Assembly: GCA_963809795.1 (NCBI GenBank)
Contig: CAWELN010000030.1
Coordinates: 1-64,000 of the forward strand
Direction: 5' to 3'
Length of the DNA: 64,000 nt
Source: DASUAS01 sp963809795
GTDB taxonomy: Bacteria > Actinomycetota > Acidimicrobiia > IMCC26256 > DASPTH01
Of the stretch, positions 25,779 through 34,349 are shown piece after piece. Made by a program: the position numbers and the translations under genes. Under the pieces are notes generated by a model. The model did no database searches. It worked only from the letters and a program-made list of their open reading frames with translations, and had not been told where the DNA came from. Within the stretch, counting starts at the first letter, position 1, and each line of letters begins with the position of its first letter.

Positions 25779-27235
25779 ACCGGTCGATCCGCCGCGTGGG
25801 CTACGCGGTGACCGTGCTCATCCTGCTGCTCGTCGCCCAGCTCACCTACCTGCAGGTCGTCGACGCCAACAACCTCGCCAACAACCCGAAGAACGTGCGC
25901 AAGCAGCTCAAGGACTACAACCGGGCCCGGGGCGAGATCCTCACCGCCGACGGACAGATCGTCGCCCGGTCGGTGCCCACGGACGGCGATTTCAAGTACA
26001 TGCGCCAGTACCCGCAGGTCGGACTGTTCGCGCACACCGCCGGCTACCAGTCGTTCGTCAACCTGGTGGGATCGACGGGCGTCGAGGAGTCGTACGACAA
26101 CGTCCTGACCGGCCAGGACACGAGCCTGCAGCTGAAAGACATCGGTGGCCTGCTCAACGGGAAGTCGGTCACGAACAACGTGGTGCTGTCACTCACCGAG
26201 ACCGCGCAGAAGACGGCCGCCGACGCGTTGGGCGCCGATCGCGGCTCTGTGGTCGCGCTCGACGTGAAGACGGGTGCGGTGCTGGCCATGTACTCCAATC
26301 CCACGTTCAACCCGAACGGGCTCTCGGTGCACAACAGCCAGTTCGTGCAGAACGCGTTCAATGCCATCAACAGTGGTGACAAGCCTGCGCTGCAGCGCGC
26401 CTACCGCGACCGGTACTCTCCGGGCTCGACGTTCAAGGTGGTCACGAGCAAGGCGGCCATCGAAGCCGGCATCGCGACGCCGAGCGACCCGGTCTTCCCC
26501 GAGTCGGACGGCTTCCAGATACCCGGGACCAGCACGAAGCTGGGCAACTTCGGCAACGAGGTCTGCGGCGGGACCCTCGAGGAGAGCCTCATCATCTCGT
26601 GCAACGCGACGTTCGCGGCGCTCGGCTACCAGCTCGGCAACCAGTTCGCGCCGGCAATGGACGAGTGCGGCATCGACAGCGCGCCGCCGATCGACCTGGC
26701 ACCGAACGCAGTCGAGAGCGTCGGGCCGCGCGTCGGCGCGGACCGCGCCCGGTTCGCGCTCGCGGGAATCGGTCAGGGCGACGTGTTCACCTCTCCACTG
26801 CAGATGGCGCTCATCGCCGCGGGCATCGCCAACGGCGGCGTGATCAAGCAGCCGCATGTGGTGAAGGAGATCCAGAACTCCGACGGGAAGGTCGTGCGCA
26901 CGATCGATCCCGTTGACTGGAAGACGTGCATGTCGCCGACCACCGCGCAGACGCTCACCAACATGATGGTGCAGGTCGTGAACCAGGGCACCGGCACTGC
27001 GGCGCAGATCGACGGAGTGGAGGTCGCGGGCAAGACCGGTACTGCGCAGACCGGCGTCGAGGGCGAGGCGCCGCACGCGTGGTTCATCTCGTTCGCGCCG
27101 GCCAACGCGCCACGCTACGCGGTGGCGGTGATCGTCGAGCACGGCGGGAGCTTCGGCAACGAGGCGACCGGTGGCGCGGTGGCGGCACCGATCGCCAAGC
27201 AGGTGCTCCAGAATCTCCTGGCGACGAACCCGTGA
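25775..27235 (+). CDS. pbpA: PbpA: class B penicillin-binding protein
   Basis: The protein has 486 residues from GTG 25775. An N-terminal signal-anchor helix (VGYAVTVLILLLVAQLTYLQ) is followed by the dimerisation region. The transpeptidase domain has the acyl-serine tetrad SxxK as STFK (Ser218-Lys221), SxN as SCN (Ser275) and KTG as KTGTAQ (Lys420). It cross-links peptidoglycan made by the adjacent RodA. It is shorter than FtsI and has no PASTA domains, as expected for PbpA. Confidence 0.94.
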   Translation: MNRSIRRVGYAVTVLILLLVAQLTYLQVVDANNLANNPKNVRKQLKDYNRARGEILTADGQIVARSVPTDGDFKYMRQYPQVGLFAHTAGYQSFVNLVGSTGVEESYDNVLTGQDTSLQLKDIGGLLNGKSVTNNVVLSLTETAQKTAADALGADRGSVVALDVKTGAVLAMYSNPTFNPNGLSVHNSQFVQNAFNAINSGDKPALQRAYRDRYSPGSTFKVVTSKAAIEAGIATPSDPVFPESDGFQIPGTSTKLGNFGNEVCGGTLEESLIISCNATFAALGYQLGNQFAPAMDECGIDSAPPIDLAPNAVESVGPRVGADRARFALAGIGQGDVFTSPLQMALIAAGIANGGVIKQPHVVKEIQNSDGKVVRTIDPVDWKTCMSPTTAQTLTNMMVQVVNQGTGTAAQIDGVEVAGKTGTAQTGVEGEAPHAWFISFAPANAPRYAVAVIVEHGGSFGNEATGGAVAAPIAKQVLQNLLATNP

Positions 27236-27245
27236 GTAGCCTCCC

Positions 27246-29111
27246 GTGACCATGCCGTCGGACACCCGCGTCTTCGCGAACCGCTACGAGCTGGGTGACG
27301 CGATCGGCCACGGTGGCATGGCCGACGTGTACCTCGGACACGACCGGTTGCTCGACCGCGCCGTCGCGGTGAAGGTGCTGGCGGCCGCGTTCGCGTCCGA
27401 CCCCACCAACGTCGAGCGGTTCCGCCGCGAAGCGCAGTCGGCCGCCGCTCTGAACCATCCACACATCGTGGCGGTCTACGACTGGGGCGAGGAGGACGGC
27501 ACTTCCTACATCGTGATGGAGTACGTCCCCGGCCAGACGTTGCGTGACATCATCGAGTCGTTCGCGCCGCTGGCACCGATGGAGGCCGCCCGCCTGACCG
27601 CGGAGATCGCCGACGCGCTGTCGTTCGCGCACGCGCACGGCGTCGTGCACCGCGACGTGAAGCCCGGCAACGTGCTCGTGACACCGCGGGGCGAGGTGAA
27701 GGTCACCGACTTCGGGATCGCGCGCGCCGACTCGGGCGAACCCCTCACCAAGACCGGCGCGGTGCTCGGCACCGCCACCTACTTCTCACCCGAGCAGGCG
27801 CAGGGCTTCGCGCTCGACGGTCGCTCCGACGTCTACGCGCTCGGCGTCGTGCTCTACGAGATGCTCACCGGCACCGCGCCCTTCACCGCCGCCAGCCCGG
27901 TGTCGGTCGCGTACAAGCACGTGCGCGAGACGCCGGCGCCGCCATCGTCGGTGGAACCCGACGTGCCCGGCGCCATGGACCGCATCGTGCTCACCGCGAT
28001 GGCGAAGGACGTCGACGAGCGGTACCAGTCGGCGCAGGACCTGCGTGGCGACCTCCTCCGCTTCGAGCGCGGCCGCCCGCTGGTCGGCGCGCCCATGACC
28101 GCGATCGCCGCGCCGGTCGCGTCGACCCTCGTGGCCGCACCGGTCGTCGCCCCGGCCCCGCCCCCGCCCGCGCCGCCGCCGGTCCCCACGCCGCGGAAGG
28201 GCCGCTGGGGGCCCATCGTCGCGGTGGGTATGGCCATGGCGCTGCTCATCGCGCTCATCGTGGTGCTGCTCGTGCAGTCCGACATCGGCGGCGGCGACAG
28301 TCCACCGCCGTCGCTCGACGTCCCCCGGGTCACCGGGCTCCCGTTCGGTCAGGCCGAGGCCGGGCTCAAGGCGATGGGGTTCAAGGTCGCCCGCACCGAC
28401 GACGAGGCCCCCCAACAGGCACCCGACCTCGTGCTCGGCCAGGACCCGGAGGAGGGACGCAAGCTGGTGAAGGGCGGGCTCATCACGCTCCGGGTGAGCG
28501 GCCCGAACATCAAGGTGCCGGCGGTGGCGGGCCAGACCCGTGACAACGCCACGCGAATCCTGGCGCAGTCGAACCTGGTCCCGAAGTTCGTCGAGCAGGA
28601 CAGCGACCAGCCACCCGGCACCGTGCTCGGCACGTATCCGGTCGTCGGTGCCCCGGTGGCGAAGCTGCCCTCAGGCGGGAGCCCCGAGGTGGCGGTCGCC
28701 GTCGCCCGCGAGCCCGCGATCCCGGTGCCCGACGTGTCCGGCCAGGACGAGGCCACGGCCCGGGCGACGCTCGTCGGGGCCGGCTTCCAGGTGACGTCGA
28801 CACCCACGTCGAGCGACAGCGTGGACGTCGGCAAGGTGATCGGCACCAACCCCGCGGCCGGCACGCCGCTGCCGCGCAACACCGCGGTGTCGCTCCTCGT
28901 GTCGACCGGGCCGGACCTGGTGACCGTGCCGAGCACCGTCGGACAGACTCGCGCCGCCGCCGAGGCGCTCCTGCACGACAGCCTCGGGTTCGGGTTGCAG
29001 GAGACCCTCGTGAACGCGGGCCCGACGCGCTCGGGTCAGGTGATCACCCAGTCCCCGAACGGTGGGCAGCAGCAGAAGGGCTCCACCATCGCCCTCACGA
29101 TCGGTCAGTGA
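27246..29111 (+). CDS. pknB: PknB: Ser/Thr protein kinase with four PASTA domains
   Basis: The gene encodes 621 residues from GTG 27246; ATG 27252 is an alternative start. The kinase domain (~14-275) has GHGGMADVY, Lys43, HRDVKPGN (135-142), DFG at 155-157, and an activation loop with threonines (SGEPLTKTGAVLGTATYFSP). A Pro-rich linker leads to the membrane helix IVAVGMAMALLIALIVVLLV. Four PASTA repeats occupy the outside (~355 to the end), each with a VPxVxG-type start; they bind muropeptides or lipid II. The usual companion pknA gene is missing from the cluster. Confidence 0.95.
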   Translation: MTMPSDTRVFANRYELGDAIGHGGMADVYLGHDRLLDRAVAVKVLAAAFASDPTNVERFRREAQSAAALNHPHIVAVYDWGEEDGTSYIVMEYVPGQTLRDIIESFAPLAPMEAARLTAEIADALSFAHAHGVVHRDVKPGNVLVTPRGEVKVTDFGIARADSGEPLTKTGAVLGTATYFSPEQAQGFALDGRSDVYALGVVLYEMLTGTAPFTAASPVSVAYKHVRETPAPPSSVEPDVPGAMDRIVLTAMAKDVDERYQSAQDLRGDLLRFERGRPLVGAPMTAIAAPVASTLVAAPVVAPAPPPPAPPPVPTPRKGRWGPIVAVGMAMALLIALIVVLLVQSDIGGGDSPPPSLDVPRVTGLPFGQAEAGLKAMGFKVARTDDEAPQQAPDLVLGQDPEEGRKLVKGGLITLRVSGPNIKVPAVAGQTRDNATRILAQSNLVPKFVEQDSDQPPGTVLGTYPVVGAPVAKLPSGGSPEVAVAVAREPAIPVPDVSGQDEATARATLVGAGFQVTSTPTSSDSVDVGKVIGTNPAAGTPLPRNTAVSLLVSTGPDLVTVPSTVGQTRAAAEALLHDSLGFGLQETLVNAGPTRSGQVITQSPNGGQQQKGSTIALTIGQ

Positions 29112-29881
29112 CGCTCGCGCGCTGGTACGACGAGCACGGGCGCCACGACCTTCCCTGGCGGTCGACCCGCGACCGATGGGCGATCCTCGTGTCGGAGGTG
29201 ATGCTCCACCAGACGCAGGTGCCCCGGGTGGCCGCCGTGTTCGACGGGTTCCTCCGAAGGTTCCCGACCCCGGACGCGATGGCCGCCGCCGGTCCCGGCG
29301 CGGTGATCGAGGCCTGGGGGCGGCTGGGCTACCCGCGGCGGGCCCGCCGCCTGTACGACGCCGCGGTGGTGATCGCCGAGCGCGGCTGGCCGGACGACCT
29401 CCGTGAGCTTCCCGGGGTGGGCCGGTACACCGCGGCCGCGGTGCTCGCGCAGGCTGACGACGCTGACCTCCCGGCGGTGGAGGTGAACGTGAGGCGCGTG
29501 GTCGAGCGGGTGACCGGCGAGCGGCTGAGCGAGCGCGCCGCCGAGGCGGCATCGGTGCAGGTCGGGCGGCCCTTGCGGGGCCGCGACCGGCTCCTCGCGC
29601 TCATGGACGTCGGCGCGATTCTGTGCCGGCCGCGCGCGCCGCGGTGCGAGGACTGCCCGGTACGCCGGCGGTGCGCGACGCGGGGACCGCTCCCCGGCGA
29701 GGCGCGGCCGCGCCAGGCTGCGTTCGCGGGCAGCTTCCGGCAACGACGGGGGCTGGTGATGGCCCGGCTGCGCGCCGCGCCCGCGCCGGTGGCCGAGCTC
29801 GACGCCGACGCGCTCGCGTCCCTCGTCGAGGACGGCCTCGCGGTCGTCGCCCGTGGGCGTGCGAGTCTGCCAACAACCTGA
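29108..29881 (+). CDS. mutY: MutY-like A/G-specific adenine glycosylase, short and with altered catalytic motif
   Basis: The gene encodes 257 residues from a GTG that overlaps the pknB stop. Glu in SEVMLHQTQV (normally EVMLQQTQV) and the helix-hairpin-helix LPGVGRYTAAAV are present. The iron-sulfur ligands C-x6-C-x2-C-x5-C are intact (CRPRAPRCEDCPVRRRC). The position of the catalytic Asp in the family motif (V-D-x-N-V-x-R) is Glu here: LPAVEVNVRRVVER. The C-terminal NUDIX-like 8-oxoG recognition domain is largely missing. The enzyme would remove adenine opposite 8-oxoguanine, but activity is uncertain. Confidence 0.85.
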   Translation: MTLARWYDEHGRHDLPWRSTRDRWAILVSEVMLHQTQVPRVAAVFDGFLRRFPTPDAMAAAGPGAVIEAWGRLGYPRRARRLYDAAVVIAERGWPDDLRELPGVGRYTAAAVLAQADDADLPAVEVNVRRVVERVTGERLSERAAEAASVQVGRPLRGRDRLLALMDVGAILCRPRAPRCEDCPVRRRCATRGPLPGEARPRQAAFAGSFRQRRGLVMARLRAAPAPVAELDADALASLVEDGLAVVARGRASLPTT

Positions 29882-29889
29882 CGCCAAGT

Positions 29890-30089
29890 GCGGAATCGAC
29901 CCATCGAGCACGAGATGCCGCGGCGCCGTGCCCGGAGGGCGGGACGGCGCAGCGGAATCGACCATCGAGCACGAGATGCAGCGGCGCCGTGCCCGGAGGG
30001 CGGGACGGCGCAGCGGAATCGACCATCGAGCACGAGATGCCGCGGCGCCGTGCCCGGAGGGCGGGACGGCGCAGCGGAATCGACCATCT
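29890..30089. repeat. Three tandem 61-bp repeats with terminator-like hairpin
   Basis: A 61-bp unit is repeated three times, plus a partial fourth GGAATCGACCATC, between the convergent mutY and trpG/pabA genes. Copies are almost identical (one C/A change in the second). Each contains a strong dyad, GGCGCCGTGCCC ... GGGCGGGACGGCGC. One hairpin would serve as a bidirectional terminator. The tripling probably arose by slippage. Confidence 0.8.
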
Positions 30090-30678
30090 AGGTGGTGCGC
30101 ACCGGCCCCAGGAAATTCTCGAGCAATGAGTGCCCGGCTTCGGTGAGGATCGACTCGGGGTGGAACTGGACGCCCTCGATCGGTAGGTCACGATGGCGCA
30201 GGCCCATCACCAGGCCGTCCTCCGACTCGGCCGTGATCGCGAGCACGTCGGGGACCGACGCACGCTCGACCACCAGCGAGTGGTAGCGGGTCGCGGTGAA
30301 CGGGTTCGGCACGCCCCGGAACACGCCGGCCCCGTCGTGGGTGATCTGCGACGTCTTGCCGTGCATCACCTGCGGTGCCCGCACGACGCGGCCGCCGTAG
30401 ATCTGGCCGATGCACTGGTGCCCGAAGCAGACGCCGAGCACCGGGACGCCGGCCTCGCCGAAGGCGCGGATGGCATCGATCGACACGCCGACGTCGGCGG
30501 GATCGTCCGGGCTGCCGGGACCGGGCGAGACGAGGACCGCGTCGGGCTCGAGCGCCTGCAGCTCGGCCAGCGCGACCGCGTCGTTGCGGTGCACGACCGG
30601 TTCGGCGCCGAGCTCCCCCAGGTACTGCACGAGGTTGTAGACGAACGAGTCGTAGTTGTCGATCACGAGCACCCGCAC
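30088..30678 (-). CDS. trpG: Anthranilate/aminodeoxychorismate synthase glutamine amidotransferase (TrpG/PabA)
   Basis: The protein has 196 residues from GTG 30678 (VRVLVIDNYDSFVYNLVQYL). It is a class I glutamine amidotransferase: oxyanion loop LVSPGPGSPDDP, nucleophile Cys in LGVCFGHQCIGQ, catalytic His-Glu in EGVQFHPESIL. It supplies ammonia to anthranilate synthase or aminodeoxychorismate synthase, for tryptophan or folate. In mycobacteria the same gene lies between pknB and crgA. The upstream frame beyond 30678 is not coding. Confidence 0.93.
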   Translation of the reverse strand: MRVLVIDNYDSFVYNLVQYLGELGAEPVVHRNDAVALAELQALEPDAVLVSPGPGSPDDPADVGVSIDAIRAFGEAGVPVLGVCFGHQCIGQIYGGRVVRAPQVMHGKTSQITHDGAGVFRGVPNPFTATRYHSLVVERASVPDVLAITAESEDGLVMGLRHRDLPIEGVQFHPESILTEAGHSLLENFLGPVRTT

Positions 30679-30738
30679 GTCGGGAACGCTACCGGTCCCC
30701 GGCCCGGGGACCGCACGGGATTGGCTAAGGTCCCCGCC

Positions 30739-31008
30739 GTGGCGCCCACCAGGAAGTCGGCCAAGCCGGCCCCGCCGACACGACGCCCCACGAAGGGCTC
30801 GCGCTACACCCCGCCGGCACCCAAGACGGTGAAGTCGAGCCACCTCTGGGTCCCGGTGACGATGTTCACCTGCCTGGCGCTGGGGGTCGTCGTGATCGCC
30901 GGCAACTACCTCGAGCTCCTGCCCGGCGGCGAGGTCAGCAACAACTTCCTGCTCATCGGCCTCGTGCTGCTGGTCATCGGGTTCGTGCTGTCCACATTCT
31001 TCCGGTGA
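30739..31008 (+). CDS. crgA: Cell-division protein CrgA
   Basis: The gene encodes 89 residues from GTG 30739 (VAPTRKSAKPAPPTRRPTKG). A basic cytoplasmic N-terminus precedes two membrane helices (WVPVTMFTCLALGVVVIAGN and FLLIGLVLLVIGFVLSTFF), the typical CrgA shape. CrgA helps place FtsZ and recruit PBPs at the septum. It is divergent from trpG/pabA with a 60-bp shared promoter region. Confidence 0.93.
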   Translation: MAPTRKSAKPAPPTRRPTKGSRYTPPAPKTVKSSHLWVPVTMFTCLALGVVVIAGNYLELLPGGEVSNNFLLIGLVLLVIGFVLSTFFR

Positions 31009-31087
31009 CGCTCGACCCTTTCCGGGCAAATGTCCGAACCCCAGGTCTGTAACTTCACACAGCTTTCTCCACAGGCTGGGGAGAACG

Positions 31088-31336
31088 TCACTGGATCAGG
31101 AGCATGTCCTCACGACAGTGGCGCGGTGGCTCCGGGTCCTCGTCCTGGGCCGCGGTCATCGTGACCTCGGCGCCGCAGACGATGCAGCGGTAGTGCAGGT
31201 CGACCGCCTTGATGTCGTCGGGATCCGGCTCCTCGGGCGGCGCGACGTGGAACTTCCGCAGCATCGACGCGCCGATCACGTAGATCGTGAGGGCGACGGC
31301 GACCCCGAGCACGATGCGGAGGATCGTCGCGGCCAT
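31088..31336 (-). CDS. Small membrane protein with zinc-ribbon-like tail
   Basis: The protein has 82 residues. One N-terminal helix (ILRIVLGVAVALTIYVIGAS) is followed by an acidic linker and a C-terminal CIVCG ... HCRED motif that could bind zinc. I know no function. It is convergent with crgA. Confidence 0.7.
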   Translation of the reverse strand: MAATILRIVLGVAVALTIYVIGASMLRKFHVAPPEEPDPDDIKAVDLHYRCIVCGAEVTMTAAQDEDPEPPRHCREDMLLIQ

Positions 31337-31385
31337 GCTCGCATGGTCGCGCTCGGCAGTGGCGGAACGCGAACGCGCCCGGGAT

Positions 31386-32537
31386 CTAGACCCGCTCGAT
31401 GACGGTGGCGTTGGCGAGCCCGCCGCCCTCGCACATCAACTGCAGGCCGGTGCGCCCGCCGCTGCGTTCGAGCTCGCAGAGCAACGTCGCCATGAGCCGC
31501 GCCCCCGAGCTGCCCAACGGGTGACCGAGCGCGATGGCGCCCCCGTTGACGTTCACCCGCTCCATGTCGGGACGGATCTCGCGGGCCCAGGCGAGCACGA
31601 CGCTGGCGAACGCCTCGTTGATCTCGATGCGGTCGACGTCGTCGAGGGCGAGACCGGCGCGCTCGAGGACCCGGCCGGTGACCGGAATCGGTGCCGTCAG
31701 CATCAGGATCGGGTCGGCGCCGGCGAGCGCGAAGGCCCGCACCCGGGCGCGCGGCGTGAGGCCCAGGCGGGCGGCCGCCTCCTCGCTGGTGATCAGGACC
31801 GCGGCCGCACCGTCGCTGATCTGCGACGAGTTGCCGGCGGTGACCACGCCGTCGGGCTTGAACGCGGGCTTCAGCGCCGCCAGCCGCGCCGCGGTGGTGT
31901 CGGGACGGATGCCCTCGTCCTCGGTCATCACCGTGGTGGCGCCGTCGACGCTCACCGGCACCGGCACCAGCTCGCGGTCGAACCGGGCCTCGGCGGTGGC
32001 CTGCGCCGCCCGCTGCTGGGAACCGAGCGCGTACTCGTCGAGGTCCTCGCGCGAGAGCGCCCACTTCTCGGCGATGAGCTCGGCCGAGATGCCCTGAGGC
32101 ACGAGGTCGGGATAGCGCGCCACCAGGCGCGAACCGAACGGGTCGGCTCCGAGCACCGACGAGCCCATCGGCACCCGGCTCATGCTCTCGACCCCCGCCG
32201 CGATCACCACGTCGTACGCACCCGCGATCACGCCCTGGGCGGCGAAGTGGAGGGCCTGTTGCGACGACCCGCACTGCCGGTCGACGGTGGTGCCCGGCAC
32301 CGAGTCGGGGAACCCGGCGGCGAGGAGCGCGTTGCGCCCGATGTTCAACGCCTGCTCACCGACCTGCGAGACGCAGCCCATGATCACGTCGTCGACCACC
32401 GCGGGGTCGAGGTCGTGGCGCACCATGAGCGTGTCGAGCACGTGCGCGGCGAGGTCGACGGGGTGCCATCCGGAGAGGCGGCCGTTGCGCCGCCCGAGCG
32501 GGGTTCGAATGGCGTCGACGATCACGGCGTTCGGCAT
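31386..32537 (-). CDS. Thiolase / acetyl-CoA C-acyltransferase
   Basis: The protein has 383 residues from ATG 32537, chosen because AGGGAG lies six bases upstream; an ATG two codons earlier (32543) is possible. The acyl-accepting Cys is in DRQCGSSQQA (Cys89). Other active-site motifs are EINEAFAS, GGAIALGHPLGSSGAR (His) and the terminal MCEGGGLANATVIERV (Cys). It carries out thiolytic cleavage or condensation of acyl-CoAs in fatty-acid or steroid beta-oxidation. Genes for the other beta-oxidation steps are not adjacent. It is divergent from the hotdog thioesterase. Confidence 0.93.
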   Translation of the reverse strand: MPNAVIVDAIRTPLGRRNGRLSGWHPVDLAAHVLDTLMVRHDLDPAVVDDVIMGCVSQVGEQALNIGRNALLAAGFPDSVPGTTVDRQCGSSQQALHFAAQGVIAGAYDVVIAAGVESMSRVPMGSSVLGADPFGSRLVARYPDLVPQGISAELIAEKWALSREDLDEYALGSQQRAAQATAEARFDRELVPVPVSVDGATTVMTEDEGIRPDTTAARLAALKPAFKPDGVVTAGNSSQISDGAAAVLITSEEAAARLGLTPRARVRAFALAGADPILMLTAPIPVTGRVLERAGLALDDVDRIEINEAFASVVLAWAREIRPDMERVNVNGGAIALGHPLGSSGARLMATLLCELERSGGRTGLQLMCEGGGLANATVIERV

Positions 32538-32599
32538 GGGCATCTCCCTGGGCGCAGGCGCGCAACGGAACGATAGGTCGCGCCGATAGCCTCCCCCCG

Positions 32600-33010
32600 G
32601 TGCGGAACCTCGATCGCTCGCTCGGTGACGGCGGCATGCCGCTGCTCGGGCAGCTGGGCGTGTCCTTCGAGCGCTACGGCGAGGGCTGGGCCGAGGCGGC
32701 GTGGTCGCCGACCGAGTTGGCGGGCAACCCGTTCGGCGTCGTGCACGGCGGCGTGTACGGCGTGATCCACGACGCGGCGATGAACTTCGCCGCCAACAGC
32801 GCACTCCAGTCCGGGGACCGGGTCGCCACGCTCGACGTGTCGTACCAGACCCGGCGCGCGCCACGCGTCGGTGACCGCTTGGCGGTGCGCGGCGAGGTGG
32901 TGCAGCTCACCCGCCAGGTCGCCTACGTGGAGTCCACCGTCCGCGACGCCGACGACGGCGTCGTCTCACGCGCGATGGGCACGTTCATCGTGCGGCGCAA
33001 GGCGGAGTGA
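32600..33010 (+). CDS. PaaI-type hotdog thioesterase
   Basis: The gene encodes 136 residues of a single hotdog fold. The conserved N-P-FGVVHGGVYGVIHDAAMN region with HGG and the acidic D of helix 1 are characteristic of PaaI/4HBT enzymes. Later strands are RVATLDVSYQTRRAPRVGDR and VESTVRDADDGVVSRAMGTF. It would hydrolyse acyl- or aryl-CoA thioesters. It is divergent from the thiolase and overlaps the next gene by four bases. Confidence 0.87.
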   Translation: MRNLDRSLGDGGMPLLGQLGVSFERYGEGWAEAAWSPTELAGNPFGVVHGGVYGVIHDAAMNFAANSALQSGDRVATLDVSYQTRRAPRVGDRLAVRGEVVQLTRQVAYVESTVRDADDGVVSRAMGTFIVRRKAE

Positions 33011-33816
33011 CCACCACCGAGACGCGCGAGGTGGCTGGAGGGCCCGTCTCGCGGCGCATCCACCACGGCTGGATCCTGGAGCTGCTCGCCGGCACGGGCA
33101 TCTACCTCGTCTACGACTGGCTGCGCGACAAGACCACGGGCACCAGCGCGGCCGCGTACCGCCACGCGCTGCAGATCGTCGACGCAGAGAAGTTCCTCGG
33201 CCTGTACCACGAGCACTCGATCCAGCACGCGTTCCTGCACGCCGACTGGTTCATGGCGTTCTGGAACATCTACTACGGCACCATCCACTTCGTGATGCCG
33301 GTGGTCGCGCTGGTATGGCTCTACCGCAAGGCCCCGGTGCGCTACGTGCGGTGGCGCAACACGATGGTGCTGATGCTCGCGATCTCCATCGTGGTGTTCT
33401 GGCTGTATCCGCTCATGCCGCCGCGGCTCATGCCCGACCGCTTCGGATTCGTCGACGCAGCCGCGCGCTACTTCAACTTCGGGCCCCAGGTGCGCGTCCA
33501 CCTCACGCCCGGCGGCCAGCCGTCCGCCGCGGCCGTCCGCGCCTACGGCAACCTCTTCGCGGCCATGCCCAGCCTCCACGCGGGTTGGTCGACGTGGTCG
33601 GTCCTCGCGGTGTGGCCGCTCCTCCGCCGCACCTGGGCCAAGGTGCTCTGGGCCCTGTACCCGGTGAGCATCTTCTTCTGCATCGTCGTCACCGCCAACC
33701 ACTGGATCCTCGACGCGGTCGGCGGCTGGGTGGTGCTGGCGCTCGGCTACCTGGGCGCGCTCGGGGTCGAGCGCCTGCTCGCCCGTCGGCGCCACCGGTC
33801 GTCGATCACCGGGTGA
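33007..33816 (+). CDS. PAP2-superfamily membrane phosphatase / IPC-synthase-like
   Basis: The protein has 269 residues from GTG 33007 overlapping the thioesterase stop. Five to six membrane helices are seen. The PAP2 motif reads AAMPSLHAGWSTW (His in motif 2) with motif 3 in TANHWILDAVGGW. The layout is that of the aureobasidin/inositol-phosphorylceramide-synthase-like PAP2_3 family. It probably removes or transfers a phosphate head group on a lipid. Confidence 0.85.
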   Translation: MTTTETREVAGGPVSRRIHHGWILELLAGTGIYLVYDWLRDKTTGTSAAAYRHALQIVDAEKFLGLYHEHSIQHAFLHADWFMAFWNIYYGTIHFVMPVVALVWLYRKAPVRYVRWRNTMVLMLAISIVVFWLYPLMPPRLMPDRFGFVDAAARYFNFGPQVRVHLTPGGQPSAAAVRAYGNLFAAMPSLHAGWSTWSVLAVWPLLRRTWAKVLWALYPVSIFFCIVVTANHWILDAVGGWVVLALGYLGALGVERLLARRRHRSSITG

Positions 33817-34231
33817 TCGGGTCTCGCGCGGTGCGGTCGGCGAACAACACGCGGTCGAGCAGGATGAACTGCGCGATCCACAGGAGCCCGAAGCCACTGA
33901 GCTGCGCGGTGAGCAGCACCCCGGTGTGGATGGTGGGCGACGTGATGTGCATGCCGTCGGCCCACCCGTCGGCCAGTGCCACTGCGATGGTCGACAGCAC
34001 GAGGCCGGTGAACGAGAGCACCCAGAACGGCATGATCTCCCGCCAGAGGTGACTGGCGTCGCGCCGGCCCCACGTCCAGCGCCGGTTGAGGTGATACGAG
34101 GGCACGGTGGCAACCCCGGTCGCGACGATGTTCGCGAGCCAGGCCGCGAGCCCCAGACCCAAGGTGCACGCCGCGAGCATCGTGAAGCTGACCACGGTGG
34201 TGATCACGGAGACGCCCAGGCAGCGCACCAA
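33806..34231 (-). CDS. GtrA-family membrane protein
   Basis: The protein has 141 residues with four helices (SVITTVVSFTMLAACTLGLG, WLANIVATGVATVPSYHLNR, ILSFTG-type and LSGFGLLWIAQFILLDRVLF). The motif YHLNRRWTWGRR is the GtrA hallmark. GtrA proteins are thought to flip polyprenyl-linked sugars for cell-surface glycans. TTG 34231 is the assigned start; the frame stays open ~25 codons further with protein-like sequence (STLLHRAPSSALVTRLVRCL), so the start is uncertain. It overlaps the PAP2 gene tail to tail by 11 bases. Confidence 0.8.
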   Translation of the reverse strand: MVRCLGVSVITTVVSFTMLAACTLGLGLAAWLANIVATGVATVPSYHLNRRWTWGRRDASHLWREIMPFWVLSFTGLVLSTIAVALADGWADGMHITSPTIHTGVLLTAQLSGFGLLWIAQFILLDRVLFADRTARDPITR

Positions 34232-34349
34232 GCGGGTGACGAGGGCCGACGAGGGCGCGCGGTGGAGGAGCGTGGACTGGTCGATGCTCCCGATGATGGC
34301 CGTACCTTCGTGAGGGTGAGATGAGAGGTCCGCGCGGCCGCGCCGGCCC

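Noticed and set aside
29890..30089. CRISPR array candidate because of regularly spaced repeats
   Set aside because: The 61-bp units are contiguous with no variable spacers and no cas genes are nearby.
31065..31073. TTCTCCACA, one mismatch from a DnaA box, between crgA and the next gene
   Set aside because: It is a single site without a cluster, AT-rich stretch or dnaA/dnaN genes, so there is no support for an origin here.
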